NCBI GenBank assembly: GCA_964373775.1
Contig: CAYJWA010000009.1
Span: 1 to 20,559, forward strand
Origin: UBA10002 sp964373775
Lineage (GTDB): Bacteria > Patescibacteriota > Minisyncoccia > Phycocordibacterales > UBA10002
Direction: 5' to 3'
DNA length: 20,559 nt
The notes beneath the pieces were generated by a model. The model was given only the letters and a program-made list of their open reading frames with translations, was not told the DNA's origin and ran no database searches. Below are positions 15,306-20,077 of the stretch, one piece after another. The translations under genes were made by a program, and so were the position numbers. How positions within the stretch are numbered: position 1 is the first letter of the stretch; each line of letters opens with the position of its first letter.

Positions 15306-15316
15306 CACGAATAAAA
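15270..15316. repeat. ACACGAAT/TAACGAACG degenerate repeat across the stop codon
   Basis: Imperfect copies of GACAC(T/G)AAT and AACGAA run from the last codons of the Ig-like gene into the spacer. The reverse complement (ATTCGTGTCATTAGTGTC type) belongs to the same class as the repeats at 1233-1320, 4200-4279, 9691-9740 and 15909-15968. Confidence 0.65.
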
Positions 15317-15332
15317 TAAAGCGGGTGTTATT

Positions 15333-15395
15333 CTCCCTTTCCTAAAGGGAGCACTGCCGTCTCCCGCCTGCGCCGAAGCGGCTTCGGCGGGCAGG
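15333..15395. repeat. Two adjacent palindromes (CTCCCTTT/AAAGGGAG and GCCGAAGC/GCTTCGGC)
   Basis: First hairpin: CTCCCTTT at 15333-15340 with AAAGGGAG at 15344-15351. Second: CCCGCCTGCGCCGAAGC with GCTTCGGCGGGCAGG at 15363-15395, GC-rich and of the same family as those upstream of ftsK. Neither is followed by a good T-tract on the plus strand. Confidence 0.7.
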
Positions 15396-15413
15396 TCGGC
15401 AGGAGGGATTTAA

Positions 15414-15422
15414 TGCTATACT
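15414..15422 (+). promoter_or_regulatory. Extended -10 promoter of the zinc-ribbon gene
   Basis: TGCTATACT, identical to the box before ftsK, ends 10 nt before the ATG at 15433. The transcript would carry a leader of only about four nucleotides. Confidence 0.6.
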
Positions 15423-15432
15423 TCCACAACAT

Positions 15433-15606
15433 ATGTTGATATCCACTTGCGACATCTGCAAAAAGAGAATTGGAAAAGCAGAGGAAATTTCCGCCGGTTA
15501 TGGAATCGTCATGCAAACAAAAACATTCTGCAAAAAATGCGCGAAACCCGTGGCTGACTTCCTGAACAAACATGGGTTCGGGAAAGATAAGAAAAAAACC
15601 GTATGA
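15433..15606 (+). CDS. Small zinc-ribbon protein, 57 residues
   Basis: The frame ATG 15433 to TGA 15606 encodes MLISTCDICKKRIGKAEEIS, then AGYGIVMQTKTFCKKCAKPV and a lysine-rich end. Two CxxC pairs (Cys6/Cys9 and Cys33/Cys36) are spaced as in a treble-clef or zinc-ribbon fold that binds one zinc ion. I do not recognise a named family. Its stop overlaps the start of the next gene in an ATGA, so the two are translationally coupled. A strong extended -10 box lies just upstream. The paired cysteines, overlap and promoter make it very likely a real gene despite its length. Confidence 0.75.
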   Translation: MLISTCDICKKRIGKAEEISAGYGIVMQTKTFCKKCAKPVADFLNKHGFGKDKKKTV

Positions 15607-15917
15607 ACTGGAAATCATGGCCATATTGGGTGAAAGGGGGAGTAATTGGATTGTTATGTTATGTATCATATTTCTTAGTGGCCATAATCTCTTTTTCCAT
15701 TGGTACGGAAGGGTGGAGTGGTGTATCAGCGTGGGAAGTAAATATTTTATCGCCTATCCAAAAATTGACGGGATTAGATTTACTTATGAGTAACAGGTGG
15801 AGAACAACATTGGGGACTAATTTACTAATGGCAATTCAATTTTTTGGACCAATATTTGCGGGGATACTTCTCGGCTACCTCTACGGCAAGTTTAAAAACC
15901 GAAATCAGATTCGTTAG
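15603..15917 (+). CDS. Small two-helix membrane protein, unknown function
   Basis: 104 residues. Two hydrophobic segments: GGVIGLLCYVSYFLVAIISF (about 12-31) and a second near 75-94 (LLMAIQFFGPIFAGILLGYL), separated by a polar loop and followed by a basic tail (YGKFKNRNQIR). The positive-inside rule suggests that both ends are cytoplasmic. The start ATG overlaps the stop of the zinc-ribbon gene by four bases. I do not recognise the family. The co-encoded zinc-ribbon protein may act with it at the membrane. recA begins 51 nt downstream but seems to have its own promoter. Confidence 0.75.
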   Translation: MNWKSWPYWVKGGVIGLLCYVSYFLVAIISFSIGTEGWSGVSAWEVNILSPIQKLTGLDLLMSNRWRTTLGTNLLMAIQFFGPIFAGILLGYLYGKFKNRNQIR

Positions 15918-15968
15918 GTCTTATTCGTATTTATTAGTATCATTAGTACTCATTCGTATATTGGTATC
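15909..15968 (+). promoter_or_regulatory. recA promoter embedded in an ATTCGTAT-type repeat
   Basis: The whole recA upstream spacer is a degenerate repeat of ATTCGTAT, ATTAGTAT and TTGGTATC. Within it TATATT (15957-15962) ends 6 nt before the ATG, with TTAGTA 17 nt further upstream (15934-15939), a leaderless-type promoter. No LexA-like palindrome is visible, so SOS-type control is not supported by the sequence. Confidence 0.5.
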
Positions 15969-16997
15969 ATGGCCTTCGGCAAACCAAAAAAGGAAAAAGA
16001 AGCAAAGACGCTGGATAAAGGAATTGAAGACACGCTTGCGGCAATCAAGACCAAGTTTGGCGAGGACTCTATTATGAAACTCGGAGAGAAACCGCGCGTG
16101 GATGTAAATGCGGTCCCGACCGGCTCCATTGGATTGGATGCGGCGCTTGGTGTGGGCGGACTCCCCCGCGGGCGCATTGTGGAAATATTCGGACCAGAGA
16201 GTTCCGGTAAAACAACATTAGCGCTCCATGCGGTTGCCGAAGCCCAAAAAAAAGGCGGCATCTGCGCATTCATTGACGCCGAGCACGCCATGGACCCCGA
16301 ATACTCAAAGAAACTCGGAGTCAAAATAGACGAACTCCTCATCTCCCAACCAGACACTGGCGAGCAGGCGCTTGAAATCACCGAGTCCCTGGTGCGAAGC
16401 GGAAAGATTGACATCGTAGTGATTGACTCTGTTGCGGCGCTCACTCCCAAAGACGAGATTGAAGGCGACATGGGAGCCCAGCATGTGGGCAAACAGGCGC
16501 GGCTTATGTCGCAAGCCCTGCGGAAACTCACGGCGATTGTGGCCCGCACTAAAACGATTGTGATTTTCATCAATCAAATCCGCATGCAAATCGGAGTCAT
16601 GTGGGGGAATCCCGAAACGACCCCGGGCGGCAAAGCCCTCAAGTTTTACTCCTCGGTGCGGATTGATGTCCGCCGCATCGCGCAGATTAAAAAGGGCGAG
16701 GAAGTGGTCGGGGGCCGCGTACGCGTCAAGATTGTCAAGAACAAAGTGGCCGCGCCGTTCAAGCAGACCGAGTTTGACCTCTTGTACAATGAAGGCATCT
16801 CACAGGAAGGAGAATTGCTCGCGCTCGGCGAAAAGTTCGGCATTATCCAAAAAGCCGGCGCCGGTTCCTATGCTTACGGCGAAGTGAAACTCGGCCGCGG
16901 CTATGACGCCACCCGCATCTTTCTCCGCGACAATCCAAAAATAAAAGCTGAGATTCTCAAACAAATCCGTGAGAAACTAAAAGAAGGCGGGGTGTAG
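15969..16997 (+). CDS. recA: Recombinase A
   Basis: 342 residues, the usual RecA length. Visible landmarks: MAFGKPKKEKE start, helix ALAAIKTKFGEDSIMKLGE-like N-terminal domain, Walker A GPESSGKT (75-82), FIDAEHAMDP (101-110), Walker B VVIDSVAALTP (150-160), loop L1 GDMGAQHVGKQARLMSQALR, and loop L2 NQIRMQIGVMWGNPETTPGG with Trp where many bacteria have Phe. The C-terminal domain is short and ends in lysine-rich KLKEGGV. RecA forms filaments on single-stranded DNA for strand exchange and repair. There is no intein here, although RecA is a frequent intein host. It is followed by the repressor gene after 85 nt. Confidence 0.98.
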   Translation: MAFGKPKKEKEAKTLDKGIEDTLAAIKTKFGEDSIMKLGEKPRVDVNAVPTGSIGLDAALGVGGLPRGRIVEIFGPESSGKTTLALHAVAEAQKKGGICAFIDAEHAMDPEYSKKLGVKIDELLISQPDTGEQALEITESLVRSGKIDIVVIDSVAALTPKDEIEGDMGAQHVGKQARLMSQALRKLTAIVARTKTIVIFINQIRMQIGVMWGNPETTPGGKALKFYSSVRIDVRRIAQIKKGEEVVGGRVRVKIVKNKVAAPFKQTEFDLLYNEGISQEGELLALGEKFGIIQKAGAGSYAYGEVKLGRGYDATRIFLRDNPKIKAEILKQIREKLKEGGV

Positions 16998-17042
16998 CGC
17001 ATCACAACCTTCGCAACACCATCCTCGCTTTATCCACACTCC

Positions 17043-17089
17043 TGCTATTTTGTTAAGGTACGATATATCGTATCATAACGATATGTCGC
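17043..17089 (+). promoter_or_regulatory. Promoter and operator of the TrpR-like gene
   Basis: TGCTATTTT (17043-17051) is an extended -10 box. Right at the expected start lies the 14-bp perfect palindrome TACGATATATCGTA (17059-17072), and 18 bp further an imperfect copy, ACGATATGTCGC (17078-17089), that overlaps the ATG. A repressor bound here would block both initiation and elongation. A perfect DnaA-box-like TTATCCACA lies at 17030-17038. Confidence 0.65.
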
Positions 17090-17514
17090 ATGTTTCGCGG
17101 AGACGACTCAAGCAGAAAACCTACGAGAAGGTACACAACACTTTCTTGGAGCTCATGGCGTTCCCGCGCGAAAAGAAAAGAGCGCACCTCTTTTTAACCG
17201 ATGTGCTGACGCGCACTGAACGGCTTATGCTTGCAAAACGGCTCGCCGTCATCGTCATGCTCTGCCGAGGATATTCAGGGTATAAGATTCGCACCGCGCT
17301 CAAAGTAAGCCCTTCCACCACGACACGGCTCGCCGCCGCGCTCCACAAGGGCGCATTCCCCTATTTAGAGAAACTCTTCCACTACAAACGGACAGCGCCG
17401 TGGAAACGAGAAGCGGAGGACTTTTGGGACACGCTTTATAAAGTGCTCCTCATGGGTATGCCGCCGCGGTGCGGCAGAGGTCGTTGGAAATTCCTTTTTG
17501 AAGAAAAGTCATAA
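17083..17514 (+). CDS. TrpR/YerC-type transcriptional repressor
   Basis: 143 residues from the ATG at 17083; a TTG at 17050 would place the operator inside the coding region. The core (about 12-90) has the all-helical Trp-repressor pattern: FLELMAFPREKKRAHLFLTD, VLTRTERLMLAKRLAVIVML and the helix-turn-helix CRGYSGYKIRTALKVSPSTT followed by TRLAAALHKG. About 50 further residues (KRTAPWKREAEDFWDTLY and a basic WKFLF end) form a C-terminal extension beyond the usual 100. The YerC/YecD branch has no known ligand; tryptophan dependence cannot be assumed. The palindromes before this gene and before efp suggest autorepression and control of efp. It sits between recA and efp. Confidence 0.85.
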   Translation: MSHVSRRRLKQKTYEKVHNTFLELMAFPREKKRAHLFLTDVLTRTERLMLAKRLAVIVMLCRGYSGYKIRTALKVSPSTTTRLAAALHKGAFPYLEKLFHYKRTAPWKREAEDFWDTLYKVLLMGMPPRCGRGRWKFLFEEKS

Positions 17515-17533
17515 GACGCCCGATTTTTTTATA

Positions 17534-17549
17534 GTACGATATATCGTAC
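17534..17549 (+). promoter_or_regulatory. Second copy of the operator palindrome, upstream of efp
   Basis: GTACGATATATCGTAC is a perfect 16-bp palindrome that contains the same 14 bp as the site before the TrpR-like gene. A partial extension (TACGATAGAGTA) follows. It lies 20 nt from the -35 region of efp. Confidence 0.7.
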
Positions 17550-17568
17550 GATAGAGTAAAACACTGGT

Positions 17569-17597
17569 CTGGACTTTTTTGTGTATTTTGCTACACT
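17569..17597 (+). promoter_or_regulatory. Promoter of efp
   Basis: Extended -10 TGCTACACT (17589-17597) with a weak -35 CTGGAC at 17-nt spacing (17569-17574). Ten nucleotides separate the -10 from the ATG at 17608, again a very short leader. This also supports the ATG start over the GTG at 17581. Confidence 0.55.
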
Positions 17598-17607
17598 GCT
17601 TTTTCGT

Positions 17608-18186
17608 ATGCTGAACTATAGCGAGATAACCGCGAAAAAGTTTATCGTGATGGACGGCACGCCGTACGAAGTGCTGGACGCGCATATTTTCCGTATGCAG
17701 CAGAGGAAGCCCGTAAACCAGACCAGGCTCAAAAACCTCATTACCGGCAAAATCGCCGAGACCACCTTCCACCAAGCGGACAAAGTGGAGGAAGCGGACT
17801 TGCAGAAAAAAGAGGCGAGGTTTCTCTACACCAACGGGCGCCTGCCTGCCGGCAGGCAGGAATGGTGGTTTTGCGAGCCCGCGATGCCGTCAAACCGATT
17901 CAAAATTACGGAAGAAATGATCGGGAGCGCGGGGAAATTCTTGAAGCAAAACGCAATCGTGGAGTTGCTGGTATTCAACGAACAAACCATCGGCGTGAAG
18001 TTGCCGATTAAAGTTGAACTCAAAGTTACTGAGGCGCCGCCTGCAGTCAAAGGCGACACGGCAAAAGGCGGCTCAAAACAAGTAACGCTTGAAAATGGCA
18101 CGACCTTAAATGTTCCTCTTTTTATAAATGAAGGAGACATCTTGCGCATCAATACCGAGACGGGAGAGTATGTGGAGCGTGCCTAG
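17608..18186 (+). CDS. efp: Translation elongation factor P
   Basis: 192 residues. Domain I: KKFIVMDGTPYEVLDAHIF, then the tip loop RMQQRKPVNQTR and LKNLITGKI. Domain II: ETTFHQADKVEEADL to FLYTNG, NRFKITEEMIGSAGKFL. Domain III: VELKVTEAPPAVKGDTAKGG, TLNVPLFINEGDILRINTET and GEYVERA, the EF-P signature end. EF-P binds between the ribosomal P and E sites and relieves stalling at proline runs. The loop that normally reads KPGKG with a modified lysine is replaced by QQRKP, so any modification would differ. Residues 78-84 (RLPAGRQ) are an insert in domain II made by a 20-bp palindrome in the DNA. The gene is downstream of the TrpR-like gene and its operator. Confidence 0.96.
   Translation: MLNYSEITAKKFIVMDGTPYEVLDAHIFRMQQRKPVNQTRLKNLITGKIAETTFHQADKVEEADLQKKEARFLYTNGRLPAGRQEWWFCEPAMPSNRFKITEEMIGSAGKFLKQNAIVELLVFNEQTIGVKLPIKVELKVTEAPPAVKGDTAKGGSKQVTLENGTTLNVPLFINEGDILRINTETGEYVERA
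17841..17860. repeat. 20-bp perfect palindrome inside efp
   Basis: CCTGCCTGCCGGCAGGCAGG is fully self-complementary and encodes residues 78-84 of EF-P. Related half-sites occur in intergenic palindromes at 4068-4190. The flanking reading frame is preserved. Confidence 0.9.
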
Positions 18187-18190
18187 AAAA

Positions 18191-18289
18191 AGCGCGGCAA
18201 GACACATTTTCAAAATGTCTGGAGCGAGGGTCACATTGCGGCGACCCGAGCGTTACCGAGGACTTTTGCAAAATGTGTTTTGCTGCGCT
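18191..18289. terminator. Long imperfect hairpin between convergent efp and rpsR
   Basis: The arms AGCGCGGCAAGACACATTTT (18191-18210) and AAAATGTGTTTTGCTGCGCT (18270-18289) pair over 20 bp, with two positions that are G-U rather than G-C. Inside, GGGTC and GACCC form a second stem near 18228-18247. It lies just after the efp stop and is convergent with rpsR, so a shared terminator is plausible, but the short T-tracts leave room for another role. Confidence 0.6.
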
Positions 18290-18341
18290 TATGTATTTAA
18301 CGCGCGACAAATGTCTAAAACGCTTTTCGTTCGCCCGGTCG

Positions 18342-18542
18342 CTATCTAGCAACATAGGGCAGAAGCCCCATAAATCGCGCGCGTTTGACGGCAAGCGCGA
18401 GCTTGCGCTGGTACTTGGCGGAGACGCCAGTCCGCTTTCCTGCAATAATCCTTCCGTGCGGATTCAGAAACTTTTTGAGAAGTTCCGTATCCTTGTAATC
18501 AATATGCTTGATGTTGTTTTGGGAAAAATAACATTGGCGCAT
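18342..18542 (-). CDS. rpsR: 30S ribosomal protein S18
   Basis: 66 residues from the ATG at 18542: MRQCYFSQNNIKHIDYKDTE, LLKKFLNPHGRIIAGKRTGV and SAKYQRKLALAVKRARFMGL, then LPYVAR. These are the hallmark S18 segments (IDYKD, PHGRI, KRTG, LAxAxKRARxMGLLPY). S18 sits on the 30S platform next to S6. A start 33 nt further upstream (18575) is open but lies in a repeat-like AT-rich stretch. The order rpsF-ssb-rpsR is the usual one. The next usual gene, rplI, does not follow; the convergent efp does instead. Confidence 0.95.
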   Translation of the reverse strand: MRQCYFSQNNIKHIDYKDTELLKKFLNPHGRIIAGKRTGVSAKYQRKLALAVKRARFMGLLPYVAR

Positions 18543-18651
18543 AAGAATGCTCAAATTACAATTTTCAATGTTCAATGTTCAATCAATTCCCTAATCTGAA
18601 AATTAAAAAATTGAAAATTCATTAAGAATTGAAACTTGATGATTGATAATT

Positions 18652-18683
18652 CCTTCTAACATTCTTCCGAAAATGTTAGAAGG
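18652..18683. repeat. Perfect hairpin spanning the ssb stop codon
   Basis: CCTTCTAACATT (18652-18663) pairs perfectly with AATGTTAGAAGG (18672-18683) around an 8-nt loop. The ssb stop codon lies in the stem. There is no T-tract on the minus strand, so it may be an RNA-processing or stability element between ssb and rpsR rather than a terminator. The AT-rich spacer 18543-18651 holds ATTGAAAATT / TTCAATGTTCAATG repeats. Confidence 0.65.
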
Positions 18684-19149
18684 GAATATCTTCCGCCTTA
18701 CTGTCCTCTTCCGGATACTGTATGCCCTCGGGAGATGCTGATTCACGCGGATGAGACGCTGATGTATGTTGACCTTCATCTGCGTTTATCTGCGAGTTTC
18801 CATCTGCGTTCATCCGCGTTCCTAAGGGACCAAATTGAAAGTTCTCCAACACAACCTCGGTTTTGTACCGCTTCTGTCCGCTTGCCTGGTCGTCCCAACT
18901 GCGCGTCTGCATCCTCCCTTCCACAAAGAGCGGCCGCCCCTTCCGCATGTATTGTCCGATAAGTTCCGCCAGCCGCCCGAAGGCAACCACATTGTGAAAT
19001 TCAACCGTCTCCTGTTTCTGCCCATTTTTGTCCTTATACACCCGATTTGTGGCAAGTCCAAAATTCGCCACCTGGGTGCCGGACGGAAGGGCTTTCACCT
19101 CCGGGTCGCGGGTGAGATTGCCATATAAAAAGACCTTGTTTAAATACAT
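18676..19149 (-). CDS. ssb: Single-stranded DNA-binding protein
   Basis: 157 residues. The OB fold spans about residues 1-108: MYLNKVFLYGNLTRDPEVKA, LPSGTQVANFGLATNRVYKD, FHNVVAFGRLAELIGQYMRK and GRPLFVEGRMQTRSW, then KTEVVLENFQF. The acidic tail ends in EDIPF, the tip that recruits partner proteins. SSB coats single-stranded DNA during replication and repair. Residues 112-137 of the linker (RMNADGNSQINADEGQHTSA and on) are encoded by copies of ATCTGCGT / ATCCGCGT, a simple repeat seen in non-coding DNA, which has lengthened the tolerant linker without breaking the frame. It lies between rpsF and rpsR, but 387 nt of repeat-rich DNA separates it from rpsF. Confidence 0.97.
   Translation of the reverse strand: MYLNKVFLYGNLTRDPEVKALPSGTQVANFGLATNRVYKDKNGQKQETVEFHNVVAFGRLAELIGQYMRKGRPLFVEGRMQTRSWDDQASGQKRYKTEVVLENFQFGPLGTRMNADGNSQINADEGQHTSASHPRESASPEGIQYPEEDSKAEDIPF
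18739..18816. repeat. In-frame ATCTGCGT/ATCCGCGT repeat in the ssb linker
   Basis: The plus strand shows repeated TCATCTGCGT, TTATCTGCG, CATCTGCGT and TCATCCGCGT over 78 bp. A short relative (TATCAGCGTG, TATCCGCGT) lies in non-coding DNA at 1500-1532. Confidence 0.75.
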
Positions 19150-19536
19150 GTCAGTTTTGCTATATAAAGTATGTTTAGAATACTATCCTCTGAAGCAATT
19201 TGCAACCGAGTAAGCCCCCACACCTTGCCCGCAGGGCATTTCACACAAGGTGTGGGGGTAAATCCGAAATCCGAATATCGAAACTCGAAACAATATCTTC
19301 AAAAACCTTCCAGAACACAAATCGCCAAAAACCCAAACAAAGCACAGATACTCCAAACAGATCAAACCTTCCGTCTGTATTCGGTTTTGTTTGTGGACTG
19401 TGTTTTGTTTGATATTTTGTCTCCCTTCGGGAGATCCCCCGAAGGGTGGATGTACTGTGTTTTGTGTTTTAGGAAGGGATTTCGTGCTTCGCGCTTCGTG
19501 CTCCGTGTTTCGAATTTGAAGATTATCGCCAAGTTC
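19150..19536. repeat. Repeat-rich spacer between rpsF and ssb
   Basis: No gene is seen. From the ssb side: a 13-bp perfect hairpin (CCCCCACACCTTG 19215-19227 with CAAGGTGTGGGGG 19246-19258); AT-rich AACACAAA/CCAAACA-type repeats; the 21-nt stretch 19399-19419 identical to 259-279; a hairpin CCCTTCGGG/CCCGAAGGG at 19423-19446; and a heptanucleotide tandem repeat at 19491-19525 (TTCGTGC, TTCGCGC, TTCGTGC, TCCGTGT, TTCGAAT) just after the rpsF stop. Confidence 0.75.
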
Positions 19537-20025
19537 TTACTCTGCGATAATCTTCTGGAGTGATTTCTCCAACTCCGCTTCAGACACAACCGCGTGCACC
19601 GGCACTGCCGGCGCGCGCGGAATAACGGGCGGCGCTTTGGGAACGCTCATGCGCGGGGCGCGGGGCGCGGCAATCGTTGCCTCGCGCACGGTCTTGAAAA
19701 GAATAAAACGGAGAAGCTTTTCGTTTTTCCGGAGCGCGACCGCTATGGTCTTCGCGGCTTCTGCCGAAACTTCAAACTTCACCCAGCCGAAGTACGCATT
19801 TGCAAATTCCATCCGCTTGCCGCCTTGCATTTTACGCTGCGGATACGCAAGTGGACGAAACCGCGGAAACCCCTCGGCGATAAGGACCGCGCCTTCCTTC
19901 ACGAGGGTATCTTTCAGCACAGTTACTTCTGCCCCTACTGCATCTTCAGACACGGAGGAGACAATATGGTAACCGAGTTCGTAGATGCGTGTTGTCTTCT
20001 CTTCCTGCCCATCTTCTTCCGACAT
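19537..20025 (-). CDS. rpsF: 30S ribosomal protein S6 with C-terminal extension
   Basis: 162 residues from the ATG at 20025, chosen because a promoter at 20036-20064 lies just upstream; ATG 20037 overlaps the -10 box. The S6 core (about 10-110) has TRIYELGYHIVSSVSEDAV, the LIAEGFPRFRPLAYPQRK loop, YFGWVKFEVSAEAAKTIAVA and NEKLLRFILFKTVRE. S6 binds S18 on the 30S platform. About 45 extra residues follow, Ala/Pro-rich (PRAPRMSVPKAPPVIPRAPA) with a final helix (SEAELEKSLQKIIAE). Such tails occur in Candidate Phyla Radiation S6 proteins; the role here is unknown. Confidence 0.93.
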   Translation of the reverse strand: MSEEDGQEEKTTRIYELGYHIVSSVSEDAVGAEVTVLKDTLVKEGAVLIAEGFPRFRPLAYPQRKMQGGKRMEFANAYFGWVKFEVSAEAAKTIAVALRKNEKLLRFILFKTVREATIAAPRAPRMSVPKAPPVIPRAPAVPVHAVVSEAELEKSLQKIIAE

Positions 20026-20035
20026 AATGAAAAAC

Positions 20036-20064
20036 ATGCTAGCACGACACTCGCGCCTCCGCAA
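20036..20064 (-). promoter_or_regulatory. Promoter of the rpsF-ssb-rpsR operon
   Basis: Minus strand: TTGCGG (20064-20059), 17-nt spacer, extended -10 TGCTAGCAT (hexamer 20041-20036). The -10 ends 10 nt before the ATG at 20025, leaving a leader of about 4 nt. It lies between the tatD stop and rpsF. Confidence 0.5.
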
Positions 20065-20077
20065 GCGCGTGTACGAT

